This document shows, in pieces, positions 18,165-27,473 of a stretch of 64,000 nt of DNA. The DNA is taken from positions 1 to 64,000 of the forward strand of contig NZ_FNOX01000019.1 of the NCBI RefSeq assembly GCF_900107155.1, written 5' to 3'. Origin of the DNA: Pseudomonas salomonii (GTDB lineage: Bacteria; Pseudomonadota; Gammaproteobacteria; Pseudomonadales; Pseudomonadaceae). A program made the position numbers and the translations under genes. Position 1 is the first letter of the stretch; each line of letters begins with the position of its first letter. Under the pieces are notes generated by a model. It searched no databases. It was not told where the DNA came from and was given only the letters and a program-made list of their open reading frames with translations.

Positions 18165-19603
18165 TGCGCCTGGGGCTGCGGATCTTCCTGGTGTATGCGC
18201 TGTTTATCGGCCTCACCGGTTACTTTGTGCTCAACACGGTGATGAAGGAAATCCGCCCCGGCGTGCGCCAGTCCACCGAAGAAACCCTGGTGGACACGGC
18301 CAACCTGCTGGCCGAGATCCTGCGGTTGGACGTAAAGAACGGCACCCTCGGCCAAAGCCACTGGCCCGAGTTGCTCAAAGCCTATGGCAGTCGCCAGCCT
18401 GGCGCGACCATCTGGGGCCTGCCGAAAAATCAGGTTAACCACCGCATTTATGTGACCGACGCCCATGGCATCGTGCTGCTCGACTCCACGGGTGAAGCGG
18501 TGGGCCAGGACTATTCCAAGTGGAACGACGTGTATTTGACCCTGCGCGGCGAGTACGGCGCGCGTTCCACCCGCAGCGAACTGGACGATCCCACTTCGTC
18601 GGTGATGCACGTGGGCGCGCCGATCCGCGACAACGGGCAAATCATCGGCGTGGTCACGGTGGCCAAGCCCAACAGCTCGTTGCAGCCTTATGTGGATCGC
18701 ACCGAGAACCGCCTGCTGTGGTACGGCGCCGGGTTGGTGGTGTTGGGCCTGCTGCTGGGTGCATTGCTGTCGTGGTGGCTGAGCGTGGCGCTGCATCGGC
18801 TCACGGCGTATGCCCAGGCGGTGAGTGAAGGGCGACGTGCCGAGTTGCCGCATTACCGAGGCGGCGAACTCAAGCAGCTGTCCACTGCCGTTGAGCACAT
18901 GCGCACGCAACTGGAAGGCAAGGCCTACGTCGAGCATTACGTGCACACCCTGACCCACGAATTGAAAAGCCCGTTGGCGGCTATTCGCGGCGCGGCGGAA
19001 TTGCTGCAGGGCGATATGAGCCGCGAGCAGCAGCAGCGTTTTGTCGGCAATATCGACAGCGAAAGCGCGCGCTTGCAGCAGTTGATCGAGCGGCTGCTCA
19101 ACCTGGCCCAGGTGGAGCAACGCCAGGGTTTGGAAGAACAGATTCGCATGCCGTTGGCGGCTTTGGTCGACGAGGTGCTCAAGGCGCAATGTGCGCGAAT
19201 CGAAGGCGCTGACCTGCAGGTGGAACAGACGATAGCGGCGGATGTGAAGGTCTTCGGTGAGCCTTTCCTGCTGCGCCAGGCGCTGGGCAACCTGCTCGAT
19301 AACGCCTTGGATTTCACCCCGCCCGGCGGCACCTTGCGATTCAGCGCACAGACGCAGCACAACGACGTGCAGGTCAGTTTGTTCAACCAGGCTGCGCCGA
19401 TTCCCGACTACGCCTTGCCACGCCTGAGCGAGCGTTTCTACTCGTTGCCGCGCCCGATCAGCGGGCGCAAAAGCACCGGCCTGGGGCTCAATTTTGTCGA
19501 AGAGGTGATGAAGCTGCACGGCGGCGCATTGCAGATCGGCAATGTGCACGGCGGCGTGCAGGTGGTGCTGCATCTCCACACAGTCTCCACAGTGCCCACA
19601 TAA
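18164..19603 (+). CDS. creC: sensor histidine kinase CreC
   Basis: A 479-residue inner-membrane sensor: transmembrane helices at about 6-24 and 186-210 bracket a periplasmic sensory domain. A HAMP-like region and the H box HTLTHELKSPLAA (His265) follow, then the ATPase motifs LLDNALDFTP (N box) and KSTGLGLNFVEEV (G2). Full length, coupled to creB by a 1-bp overlap. It phosphorylates CreB. CreBC is linked to penicillin-binding protein inhibition in P. aeruginosa; the ligand is unknown. Confidence 0.93.
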   Translation: MRLGLRIFLVYALFIGLTGYFVLNTVMKEIRPGVRQSTEETLVDTANLLAEILRLDVKNGTLGQSHWPELLKAYGSRQPGATIWGLPKNQVNHRIYVTDAHGIVLLDSTGEAVGQDYSKWNDVYLTLRGEYGARSTRSELDDPTSSVMHVGAPIRDNGQIIGVVTVAKPNSSLQPYVDRTENRLLWYGAGLVVLGLLLGALLSWWLSVALHRLTAYAQAVSEGRRAELPHYRGGELKQLSTAVEHMRTQLEGKAYVEHYVHTLTHELKSPLAAIRGAAELLQGDMSREQQQRFVGNIDSESARLQQLIERLLNLAQVEQRQGLEEQIRMPLAALVDEVLKAQCARIEGADLQVEQTIAADVKVFGEPFLLRQALGNLLDNALDFTPPGGTLRFSAQTQHNDVQVSLFNQAAPIPDYALPRLSERFYSLPRPISGRKSTGLGLNFVEEVMKLHGGALQIGNVHGGVQVVLHLHTVSTVPT

Positions 19604-19654
19604 ATCTCCCACAGGCGCGGTTCACGCTCTGCCCATCCAAACAGGGAGAGCCCC

Positions 19655-21007
19655 ATGAACCGAAGCCTGCTGTTCAAACTTGGCGCCATTGCGCTGCTGA
19701 TCCTGCTGTTGCTGATTCCGCTGCTGATGATTAACGGCATCATCAGCGACCGCCAGCAACTGCGCGACGGCGTGCTGATGGACATCGCCCGCAGCTCCAG
19801 CTACAGCCAACGCATTACCGGCCCGGTCATGGTGGTGCCGTACCGCAGGACCGTGCGCGAGTGGAAACTCAATGAAAAGCTCAACAAACGCTACGAGGAA
19901 ACCCGTGAAGAGCGCGGCCGTCTGTATTTTCTGCCGGACCGTTTTGAACTCGACGGCAAGGTGCAAACCGAACTGCGCTCGCGCGGCATCTACCAGGCGC
20001 GACTGTTCCATGCAGACAACCGCATCAGTGGGCGTTTCGAGTTGCCGGCGCAACTGGGCATTACCGAAAACTTTGCCGATTACCGTTTCGAGCCGGCGTT
20101 TCTGGCGGTGGGTATCAGCGATATTCGTGGCATCGAAAACGCCCTGAAGCTTGAGCTGGGCAGCCAACGCCTGGCCTTCTCGCCCGGCTCGCAAGTGGAC
20201 TGGTTGGGCGAGGGCGTGCATGTAACGCTGCCCGCGCAGGACAGCAAACAACCGGGCGTGGTGGACTTCGCTTTTGACCTGCGCCTGCAAGGCACCGAAC
20301 AGTTGCAAGTGGTGCCGGTGGGCAAGACCAGCCAGGTGTCACTCGCCTCCAACTGGCCGCACCCAAGCTTTATCGGCAACTTCCTGCCGGCGCAACGAGA
20401 GGTCACCGCCAAGGGCTTCAGCGCCAGCTGGCAGACCTCGTTTTTCTCCACCAACCTCGAACAAGCCCTGCAAACCTGCCTGGACCGCCAGGGCTGTGAA
20501 GACTTCACCCGCCGCAGCTTTGGCGTGAACTTCATCGACCCGGTGGACCAGTACCTCAAGAGCGACCGTGCGATCAAATACGCGCTGCTGTTTATCGCCC
20601 TGACGTTTGCCGGTTTCTTCTTGTTTGAAGTGCTGAAGAACCTCGCGGTGCACCCGATTCAGTACGCATTGGTGGGCTTTGCCTTGGCGTTTTTCTACCT
20701 GCTGTTGTTGTCGTTGTCCGAACACCTGGGCTTTGCATTGGCCTACCTGATCTCGGCGAGTGCCTGTGTGTTGTTGATTGGTTTTTATGTGTGCCACGTG
20801 CTGCGCAGTGTTGTGCATGGTCTGGGCTTTTCGGCGGGGTTGGCGGCGTTGTATGGCTTGTTGTACGGGCTGTTGAGCGCTGAGGATTACGCGCTGCTGA
20901 TGGGCTCGCTGTTGCTGTTTGGTTTGCTGGGTACAGTGATGGTGCTGACGCGCAAGCTGGATTGGTATGGCGTGGGTAAACGCAAGGTTCGGGAGGTGGC
21001 GCAATGA
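19655..21007 (+). CDS. creD: inner membrane protein CreD
   Basis: A 450-residue CreD-family membrane protein. An N-terminal helix (5-29) is followed by a long periplasmic domain and then about six clustered C-terminal helices (from about residue 305). The characteristic SFFSTNLEQ and SFGVNFIDPVDQYLKSDRAIKYALLF segments are present. GGGAGAG precedes the ATG. It is the last gene of creBCD and the usual main target of CreB. Upstream, only one half of a cre-tag-like TTCAC element is seen (19621), so operator evidence is weak. Confidence 0.93.
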   Translation: MNRSLLFKLGAIALLILLLLIPLLMINGIISDRQQLRDGVLMDIARSSSYSQRITGPVMVVPYRRTVREWKLNEKLNKRYEETREERGRLYFLPDRFELDGKVQTELRSRGIYQARLFHADNRISGRFELPAQLGITENFADYRFEPAFLAVGISDIRGIENALKLELGSQRLAFSPGSQVDWLGEGVHVTLPAQDSKQPGVVDFAFDLRLQGTEQLQVVPVGKTSQVSLASNWPHPSFIGNFLPAQREVTAKGFSASWQTSFFSTNLEQALQTCLDRQGCEDFTRRSFGVNFIDPVDQYLKSDRAIKYALLFIALTFAGFFLFEVLKNLAVHPIQYALVGFALAFFYLLLLSLSEHLGFALAYLISASACVLLIGFYVCHVLRSVVHGLGFSAGLAALYGLLYGLLSAEDYALLMGSLLLFGLLGTVMVLTRKLDWYGVGKRKVREVAQ

Positions 21008-21087
21008 TTGGGTTGCGTGAAGATCAGCAGGTGCGGGCGCAACTGGTAGCAAGGATTGCCACCTTCCTCAGCAGCACCACTCTTCAA

Positions 21088-21176
21088 TGTGGGAGCGGGC
21101 TTGCTCGCGAAAGCGGTGTGTCAGTCACAGTAGTTCCAACAGAGCCACCGCATTCGCGAGCAAGCCCGCTCCCACA
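21088..21176. repeat. REPIN, family B
   Basis: Inverted TGTGGGAGCGGGCTTGCTCG units about 89 bp apart end to end, between the convergent creD and GST genes. Confidence 0.9.
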
Positions 21177-21193
21177 GGGAGTGTGGATGAAAG

Positions 21194-21823
21194 TTAGTGG
21201 GGCGGCTGGGTCTCAAGCATCGAAGGCCGTTGGCTGACCTCGGCATACCAATCGGCAAGCTTGGGGTTGCCGGCGCGCCATTGCAGGTCGGGGTGGCGAA
21301 AGTCCAGGTAACCCAGGGCGCAGGCCACGCCGATGGCGGCGATGTCGAAGTGGCTGGCCAGTTCGGCAATCGCTTCGGCTTCCAGCTCGGCGAGGGCGCG
21401 GTGGATCTTGTTGCGCTGCGCTTGCAGCCATTGGTCCCAGTGTTTTTCGACCGGGCGCATGGCGGTTTCGTAACGCACCAGCACGGCGGCATCCAAGATG
21501 CCGTCGGCCATCGAGGCGAGGGTGAGGCGGCGCCAGCGGGCCGAGCCGTCACGCGGGATCAGCGGGTTGCCGACATGCTGGTGGTCGAAGTAATCGAGGA
21601 TCACCCGGCTGTCGTGCAGCACCGACCCATCGGCCAGGCGCAGGGCCGGGATCTTGCCCACGGGGTTGTCCTGCACCACCTGTGCATCGGGGTTGACCGG
21701 CGTCGGCATGCAGCCATGCAAGGCCACGCGGTCCTGCTGGCCGGTCTCGATCAGCAGCACGCGGACTTTGCGAACAAAGGGTGAAGCGGGGTTGTGAAAC
21801 AAGGTCATGCTGGGCGCGGACAT
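21194..21823 (-). CDS. glutathione S-transferase family protein
   Basis: A 209-residue GST. The thioredoxin-like N-terminal domain begins MTLFHNPASPFVRKVRVLL (Ser/Cys region near residue 10), with the cis-proline segment GKIPAL and the gamma-glutamyl-binding DSRVILDYFD. The C-terminal domain is all-helical (ALGYLDFRHPDLQW). Of three closely spaced ATGs I prefer 21823, which has GAGGA at 6 nt; the one at 21829 touches the same GAGGA. It is monocistronic and REPINs lie on both sides. Substrate unknown. Confidence 0.88.
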   Translation of the reverse strand: MSAPSMTLFHNPASPFVRKVRVLLIETGQQDRVALHGCMPTPVNPDAQVVQDNPVGKIPALRLADGSVLHDSRVILDYFDHQHVGNPLIPRDGSARWRRLTLASMADGILDAAVLVRYETAMRPVEKHWDQWLQAQRNKIHRALAELEAEAIAELASHFDIAAIGVACALGYLDFRHPDLQWRAGNPKLADWYAEVSQRPSMLETQPPH

Positions 21824-21884
21824 GGGCATTCCTCGGAAAAGGCAGGGGCTAGCCTAGAGGGATTGTGGTTGTTTTTGAAGGCCT

Positions 21885-21958
21885 AATCGCAGGCGAGCCA
21901 GCTCCCACCTGTTGAATTGTGAACACCGTTAAAGGTGGGAGCTGGCTTGCCTGCGATA
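21885..21958. repeat. REPIN, family B variant (CTGGCTTGCCTGCGAT)
   Basis: Inverted ATCGCAGGCGAGCCAGCTCCCACCT arms flank a 24-nt spacer, between the GST promoter side and the small gene at 21965. The same sub-type recurs at 51042. Confidence 0.85.
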
Positions 21959-21964
21959 GCGCCT

Positions 21965-22147
21965 TCAGCCGCGCCGCTTAAACAACCCCCAAGCCCCAAT
22001 GGCAGCAGGAACACCCAACCCCACCCAACTCAACGAATCCCACAACCCGTCACCCAACAGCGCCGCAAACAACCCCGCCGCGCTGAGCAGGCCTACCCCC
22101 AGCGGAATGCCGAACACCTTCCAGAAACTCGACTGGCGCGGCTTCAT
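21965..22147 (-). CDS. small membrane protein, 60 aa, PepSY-linked
   Basis: A 60-residue protein with two hydrophobic segments (about 11-29 and 36-54) and a C-terminal basic tail FKRRG. The start at 22147 overlaps the stop of the PepSY gene (ATGA), so the two are translated together. It is probably an inner-membrane accessory of that protein. I know of no named function; similar small partners follow PepSY genes in other pseudomonads (weak recollection). Confidence 0.7.
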   Translation of the reverse strand: MKPRQSSFWKVFGIPLGVGLLSAAGLFAALLGDGLWDSLSWVGLGVPAAIGAWGLFKRRG

Positions 22148-23247
22148 GGCTTGGCCGCCTTGCGCCGCACAATCCACAGGTAAACCCCGCTGCCCAACAC
22201 GATGATGGTCAGCACATCCAGCACCGCCCAGAGGATTTTCATCGGCATGCCGCCATAGTCGCCAAAGTGCAGCGGTTGGGACATGCCCATGGCGTCCATG
22301 TACCACGGCCGTTCGGCGATGGCGGTGACGGCCAGGGTGCCGGCGTCGATCAGCACCGGCGTGAGCAGGTGCGAGGTCAGATGCGTGCTGCCCTTCATGA
22401 ACACCGCGTAGTGGTGTTCGCTGGAAAAGCGCGTACCGGGGAAGGCGATAAAGTCCGGCTCCATGCCGGGCGCGGCCTTGGCGGCGATGCTCAGCAATTC
22501 GGTGGCCGGTGCGCGTTGGGTCAGCGGCGGCGCGTTTTTGTACGGCTCGATCATGGCGCTGAGGCTGTCCTGGCGCCAGGCGGCGATGATCAAATCGGCG
22601 CAGGCGCTGATCACGCCGGTGACGCCCACCACCAGCGCCCAGGTCAGCGTGACCACGCCGATCAGGTTGTGCAGGTCGAGCCAGCGCAGGCGGGCGGATT
22701 TGTCTTTACGTACGGTGGCGAACTTCAACCGGCGCATAAACGGCAGGTACAGCACCGTGCCCGAGACAATTGCCACCACAAACAGAATGCCCATGAACGC
22801 CAGCAGCAACTTGCCCGGCAGCCCGGCGAACATGTCCACGTGCAAACGCAGCAGGAACAGGGTCAACCCGCCATTGGCCGCCGGGGTTTCCACGGCCTCA
22901 CCGGTACGCGCATCCAGCATGAAGGTGTGGGACGAGTTGGGCTCGGTGCCGGCCGTGGCGGCCATGATCGCGATCACGCCGTTCTTGTCGTCTTCGTCCC
23001 ACGCCAGGTACTGCATGGCCTCGCCGGGGCGATGGGCCAGGGCTTTGGCCACCAACTGCTCAAGGTTCAGTTGCGGCGTATCGGCAGGCATCTGTGCCAG
23101 TTCAGGCTCGTTGCCCAGCAGGTGGTCGATCTCGTGGTGAAACACCAACGGCAGGCCGGTAAGGGCGAGCAGCAGCAGGAATACCGTGCAGATCAGGCTG
23201 GTCCAGGTGTGGATGAAGGACCAGCGGCGGATGGTTTTGCTTTTCAT
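22144..23247 (-). CDS. PepSY-associated transmembrane protein, siderophore-linked
   Basis: A 367-residue inner-membrane protein of the PepSY_TM family. Membrane helices lie near 13-35, 140-170, 190-215 and 335-360, with two periplasmic PepSY-like regions between. Conserved histidines HTW, HHEIDH, LHVDMF and DLHNLIG match the proposed heme/iron reductase-type members. It follows the TonB receptor on the same strand after a 62-bp gap that contains a GCCGCC/GGCGGC hairpin. Proposed role (inference): release of iron from the imported siderophore or reduction at the membrane. Confidence 0.83.
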   Translation of the reverse strand: MKSKTIRRWSFIHTWTSLICTVFLLLLALTGLPLVFHHEIDHLLGNEPELAQMPADTPQLNLEQLVAKALAHRPGEAMQYLAWDEDDKNGVIAIMAATAGTEPNSSHTFMLDARTGEAVETPAANGGLTLFLLRLHVDMFAGLPGKLLLAFMGILFVVAIVSGTVLYLPFMRRLKFATVRKDKSARLRWLDLHNLIGVVTLTWALVVGVTGVISACADLIIAAWRQDSLSAMIEPYKNAPPLTQRAPATELLSIAAKAAPGMEPDFIAFPGTRFSSEHHYAVFMKGSTHLTSHLLTPVLIDAGTLAVTAIAERPWYMDAMGMSQPLHFGDYGGMPMKILWAVLDVLTIIVLGSGVYLWIVRRKAAKP

Positions 23248-23309
23248 TTTCTAGCCTTCAGACACACCGAAGCCGCCCACAGGGGCGGCCCGGTTGTTAA
23301 CTCAGCCGA

Positions 23310-25739
23310 TTACCATTGATAGGTGGCGCTGGCGACGACGCTGCGTTGGTCGCCGTAGTAGCAATAGAAACCATCGCAGGTTGAAATGTAGTCCTTGTCG
23401 AACAGGTTGGTCGCGTTGAGTTTTACCGAGGCACCTTTGAGGCTGTTGTCCAGACGGCCGAGGTCGTAGTGCACGGCCGCATCGAACACGGTGTAGGCGT
23501 CGGCCTTGCCCAACCACGTATTGCCTTGGTCGCCATAGGTATTGCCGGTGTAGCGCGCACCCAGGCCAATACCGAAGCCGTCGAGGACACCCGTGTGCCA
23601 GGTGTAATCGGTCCACAGGGTTGCTTGCTGGTTTGGCATCAGTTGCAGACGATTACCTTTGTAGTCGCCTTTTTGCACCTCGGATTTGGCCAGGGTATAG
23701 GAAGCGATAACTTTGAGGTTGTCGGTCACATCAGACACGGCTTCCAGTTCCAGGCCTTTGACCTTCACTTCACCGGTCTGGTTGGTGACTGGAATGCTGC
23801 CGGCGGTAGTGGTGGTTACCAGCACGTTTTTCTGGGTCAGGTCATACACGGCGGCACTGAGCAAAGTGTTCGAGCCCGGTGGCTGGTACTTGATACCCAG
23901 TTCCCACTGTTTGCCTTCGGTGGGTTTGTAGGACTCGGTCGCCGAGACGCTGGCATTGCTCGCCGGTTGGAAGGATTCAGCGTAGGAAATATAGGGTACG
24001 AAGCCGGAATCAAATACGTAGCTGAGTGCGGCGTTGCCGCTGAAATGTTTGATTCGGTCGGTATTGGTCGCATCTTTCTGGTTGAAGTACGTGGTGCCCT
24101 GATGCACCCAGTCTTCGCGGCCGCCCAAGGTCAGGCGCCATTGGTCAAGCGCCATCTGGTCTTGAGCGTAGAGGCCGGTCTGCACGGTTTTCTGGTTGTA
24201 GTCGTAATAAGCCCCGGAGCGAGCGGGACGAACGATGGGCTGGCCGTAGATCGGATTGTTGACGTTGGTCTTCAGGCCATCGCCGTAAATCGACAGGTAA
24301 GAGGTATCGGTGCGCTGGTGATCCAGGCCGAGCAACAGGGTGTGGGAGATGTCGCCGGTGGTGAAGTCGGCCTGGAAGTTGTTGTCCAGGGCCAATTGGC
24401 CGATGTTCTCGTCCACGTTTGTCGAGGTGCGGCCGACGTTGCCGTCTGCGTCAACCATCGTGTAGGGATACGCACCTACGGTGAGTGTCTGAAATGACAA
24501 CTCCGACTTGGTGTAGCGCAGGTTCTGACGGAACTGCCAGGTGTCATTGATGCGATGCTCGAATGCATAGCCCAACGCGTAGTAGGTGCGGTCGTAGTAC
24601 TCGTAATCCGGGTCGCCCAGGTTTTTGTGATGGGAAATATCACCCAGGGGTGATTTGAGCTTGGTGCCCTGGATGGGCAAAAACTGGCTGGTGGCACCGG
24701 TATCGTCACGGGTGAACTGCGACAGAAAAGTCAGCTTGGTATCCGGGTCGATATTCCAGGTCAGGCTCGGCGCAATGTTGTAGCGCTTGTTGTCGATGTG
24801 ATCGATCTGGGTGTCGGCATCGCGCACCACGCCACTGAGGTCATACAGAAACTGCCCTTCATCATCGATCTTGCCGGTGCTGGCGAAGTTGATCTGGCGG
24901 TAATTGTCACTGCCGTATTGCACTTGGATGGCGCTGCTTTGTTCTTCGCTGGGACGACGGCTGACCATGTCCAGCAGGCCGCCCGGCGGCGTTTGGCCGT
25001 AGACCGACGAGGCCGGGCCACGCAGCAGGGCGAGGCGGTCGAGGTTCCAGGTTTCGGCTTTCGGGTTGGCGTACACGCCGCGTGGCAGTGGCAGGCCATC
25101 GAGGAATTGCGTGGGCTCGAAGCCGCGCACGCGCATCCAGTCGTAGCGGGTGTCGCTGCCGTAGCTGGCGGACACGATGCCGGGCATGTATTTAACCGCG
25201 TCATCCAGGTTCTGAACGTTGCGGTCCTGCATCTGCTCGCGGGTGGCGACGGAGATCGAGCGCGGCGCTTCAACCAGCGCGGTGTCGGTCTTGGTGCCGG
25301 CCGCGGTGCGCTTGGCCAGGTAGCCGTCGACGGGCCCCCAAGCGCTTTCATCGCTGCCCTGGGCAATGATGCTGGTCTCTGGCAACGCCACGACACCTTC
25401 AGGAATGGCCACCAGCGTAAACGTCCCCGCGCTGCTCTGCTCCAACTGCAACCCCGTGCCACGCAACGCCTCACGCAACGCACCCTGGGCATCGAACTGG
25501 CCTTTGACCGGTGCCGAGGTCTTGCCCGCTGCCAGCGATGGGTTAAGCGTCAGCGCCAAACCGGCCTGGCTGGCGATCTGGTTCAGGGTGCTGGCCAATG
25601 GCGCAGCCGGCAGGTTGTAGGCGCGCACGTTGCTGGCTTGCTCGGCGGCGATCAGCGCGGTGCTCGTCAGCGGGGCGCTGAGGGCAATGGCCACGGCTAA
25701 CAGGCTGGGGCGCAACAAGGTGTCTAGCGTGCGGGACAT
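23310..25739 (-). CDS. fiuA: TonB-dependent siderophore receptor with signalling domain (FiuA-like)
   Basis: An 809-residue outer-membrane transducer. In order: a signal peptide (1-31), an STN signalling domain (about 38-110, ASTLNQIASQAGLALTLNPSL), a plug domain (IVSASYGSDTRYDWMRVRGFE...) and a 22-strand barrel ending in the aromatic residue of TYQW. AGGAG lies 7 nt before the ATG. The STN domain pairs it with the FecR-like gene and sigma factor just upstream. By position (near creD) and by look it resembles the P. aeruginosa ferrichrome receptor FiuA; the ligand, a hydroxamate siderophore, is inference. Confidence 0.85.
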   Translation of the reverse strand: MSRTLDTLLRPSLLAVAIALSAPLTSTALIAAEQASNVRAYNLPAAPLASTLNQIASQAGLALTLNPSLAAGKTSAPVKGQFDAQGALREALRGTGLQLEQSSAGTFTLVAIPEGVVALPETSIIAQGSDESAWGPVDGYLAKRTAAGTKTDTALVEAPRSISVATREQMQDRNVQNLDDAVKYMPGIVSASYGSDTRYDWMRVRGFEPTQFLDGLPLPRGVYANPKAETWNLDRLALLRGPASSVYGQTPPGGLLDMVSRRPSEEQSSAIQVQYGSDNYRQINFASTGKIDDEGQFLYDLSGVVRDADTQIDHIDNKRYNIAPSLTWNIDPDTKLTFLSQFTRDDTGATSQFLPIQGTKLKSPLGDISHHKNLGDPDYEYYDRTYYALGYAFEHRINDTWQFRQNLRYTKSELSFQTLTVGAYPYTMVDADGNVGRTSTNVDENIGQLALDNNFQADFTTGDISHTLLLGLDHQRTDTSYLSIYGDGLKTNVNNPIYGQPIVRPARSGAYYDYNQKTVQTGLYAQDQMALDQWRLTLGGREDWVHQGTTYFNQKDATNTDRIKHFSGNAALSYVFDSGFVPYISYAESFQPASNASVSATESYKPTEGKQWELGIKYQPPGSNTLLSAAVYDLTQKNVLVTTTTAGSIPVTNQTGEVKVKGLELEAVSDVTDNLKVIASYTLAKSEVQKGDYKGNRLQLMPNQQATLWTDYTWHTGVLDGFGIGLGARYTGNTYGDQGNTWLGKADAYTVFDAAVHYDLGRLDNSLKGASVKLNATNLFDKDYISTCDGFYCYYGDQRSVVASATYQW

Positions 25740-25858
25740 GGGGCGGCTCCTGAATGAAAATATTTCTCAATTGCCTAGGTGCCGGACGAGAATCAAAAAG
25801 TGATAGGGCTGGGTGGAAATATTTTTGCTCTGAAGCGTTATGGTGTTTTTGAGGACCT

Positions 25859-25943
25859 CTTCGCGAGCAAGCCCGCTCCCACAGTTGACCGCGTTTTTCC
25901 AGTTAGAACACGGTCAACTGTGGGAGCGGGCTTGCTCGCGAAG
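25859..25943. repeat. REPIN, family B, 33-bp perfect arms
   Basis: Two 33-bp arms (beginning CTTCGCGAGCAAGCCCGCTC) are exact reverse complements around a 19-nt loop. It lies between the FecR-like gene and the receptor promoter. Confidence 0.92.
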
Positions 25944-25967
25944 GCGATCGCCCAGGCGCTGAAAAAC

Positions 25968-26930
25968 CTAAGGCTTACCCTTCACCGTCACCCACCACGG
26001 CGTGTGCTGCTCGATCTGCACCGGCAGGGTCGGCAGCAGGGCGTTGAGCGCCAGCGTGGTGTCGTGCAGCGGGAAGCTGCCGGTGATGCGCAGGTCGGCC
26101 ACGTTTTTGTCCACGCCCAGGTAGCCGGTGCGATAGCGGCCAAGTTCGGCAACCACATCGCCCAGGCGGGCGTTGTCGACCACCAGCATGCCGCGCGTCC
26201 AGGCGTCTGCGGCGGGTGTGAGCACCAGCGCAGGGCCGAGGCCGTCGCTGCGCATCAGCACTTGCTGGCCTTGCTTGAAAATCTGTTCCTGATGCAGCGC
26301 CTCAGGCTGGGCGGCCACAGCAGATTGCAGCACGCTCAGGCGCGTGGCGTCGTCTTCGCGCCTGACGATAAACCGCGTGCCCAGGGCGCGCAGGCTGCCG
26401 TCGCGGGTTTGCACGTAGAACGGCCGCGCATCGTTGTGGCCGGTTTCGACCAGGATTTCGCCTTCCTGCAACACGATCAATCGGCGTTTTTCATCAAAGC
26501 GCACGTCGATGGCGCTGTGGGTGTTGAGGTTGATCAGCGTGCCGTCGGCCAGCTTCAGCGTGCGTTGTTCGCCGGTGGCCGTGCGTTGGTCGGCCAGCCA
26601 ATAGTGGATGGGCACGTAACGTTCACCGGCAAACAGCGCGAGGCCAATCACCAGCGCGATGCTGGCCAAACCACTGCCCAACTTGCGCACGCGCTGGCGA
26701 ATGCCTTGGCGTGACTGCAACAACGCCGCCCGCGCCGGGCCCGAGGCCAGGCTGAAACGCTGGTCGAGCATGCCCAGCTGGCGCCAGGCGCGCGCGTGTT
26801 CTTCATCGCTGGCCAGCCATTTGCCGAACTCTTCTTGTTCCACAGCGCTGCCGTCGCCCGAGCCCAGCGACAGTTGCCAGGCAATCGCCGCATCCAGCAC
26901 ACGGGCGGTGACCGGTTTGGCGCCGGTCAC
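25968..26930 (-). CDS. fiuR: FecR-family anti-sigma/sigma regulator
   Basis: A 320-residue inner-membrane regulator relaying the receptor signal to the sigma factor. An N-terminal DUF4880-like domain (LDAAIAWQLSLGSG) with the W-rich ARAWRQL helix is followed by a transmembrane helix around 95-113 and a periplasmic FecR domain (ERYVPIHYWLADQRTATGEQRTLKLADGT is in the junction). I use the GTG at 26930 because it overlaps the sigma stop (GTGA at 26927-26930); an ATG at 26960 would need 34 bp of overlap. The fiuR name follows the receptor and is tentative. Confidence 0.85.
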   Translation of the reverse strand: MTGAKPVTARVLDAAIAWQLSLGSGDGSAVEQEEFGKWLASDEEHARAWRQLGMLDQRFSLASGPARAALLQSRQGIRQRVRKLGSGLASIALVIGLALFAGERYVPIHYWLADQRTATGEQRTLKLADGTLINLNTHSAIDVRFDEKRRLIVLQEGEILVETGHNDARPFYVQTRDGSLRALGTRFIVRREDDATRLSVLQSAVAAQPEALHQEQIFKQGQQVLMRSDGLGPALVLTPAADAWTRGMLVVDNARLGDVVAELGRYRTGYLGVDKNVADLRITGSFPLHDTTLALNALLPTLPVQIEQHTPWWVTVKGKP

Positions 26931-27445
26931 AGCGGCTCGCCATACAGCGCGATGTAGCACTGGCGAATGCCCTGGGCCAGGTACTGGCGCACACGCGGCA
27001 CCGACACGCCAAGGCGCTGGGCGATTTCGGCGTGGCCCAGGCCGTCGAGGCGGTTATAGAGGAAGGCGGCGCGGGCCTTGCTCGACAGTTTGCCGAGCAG
27101 GCGGTCGATGGCCTTGAGGTCTTCGAGGATCAGTTGCTGTTGTTCGGGCGAAGGGTGTTCGCTTTCCGGGATCAGCATCAGTTCGGTGAGGTAGGCCTGT
27201 TCCAGTGCCGCGCGGCGGAAGTAGTCGAACAGCAAGCCTTTGGCGATGGCCACCAGAAACGCGCGCGGCTCGCGGGGTTCGCGCAGTTCGTCGCGGCCCA
27301 GCAGGCGCATGAAGGTGTCCTGGCTCAGGTCTTCGGCGCGGCTCGGGCAGGCCACATTGCGTCGCAGCCACGCCAATAGCCAGCCACGATGGTCGCGATA
27401 CAACGCGCCAACAAGCTGACTGTGTGGGGTTTGGACCGACGACAA
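26927..27445 (-). CDS. fiuI: FecI-type ECF sigma factor
   Basis: A 172-residue iron-starvation sigma factor. Region 2 reads SRAEDLSQDTFMRLLGRDE and AIAKGLLFDYFRRAALEQAYL; region 4 reads LDGLGHAEIAQRLGVSVPRVRQYLAQG. The only available start in frame is TTG at 27445, with GGTGA 5 nt upstream, so translation may be weak. A Fur-box-like sequence lies 29 bp upstream. With the FecR-like gene and receptor it forms a cell-surface signalling triad; it should transcribe the receptor gene when the siderophore is bound. Confidence 0.87.
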   Translation of the reverse strand: MSSVQTPHSQLVGALYRDHRGWLLAWLRRNVACPSRAEDLSQDTFMRLLGRDELREPREPRAFLVAIAKGLLFDYFRRAALEQAYLTELMLIPESEHPSPEQQQLILEDLKAIDRLLGKLSSKARAAFLYNRLDGLGHAEIAQRLGVSVPRVRQYLAQGIRQCYIALYGEPL

Positions 27446-27473
27446 GGCATCACCGAATAAACAAGGGGTTTAA

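Noticed and set aside
19621..19636. CreB tag TTCAC-N6-TTCAC before creD
   Set aside because: Only the first half matches; the second half is CCCAT, so the operator cannot be claimed.
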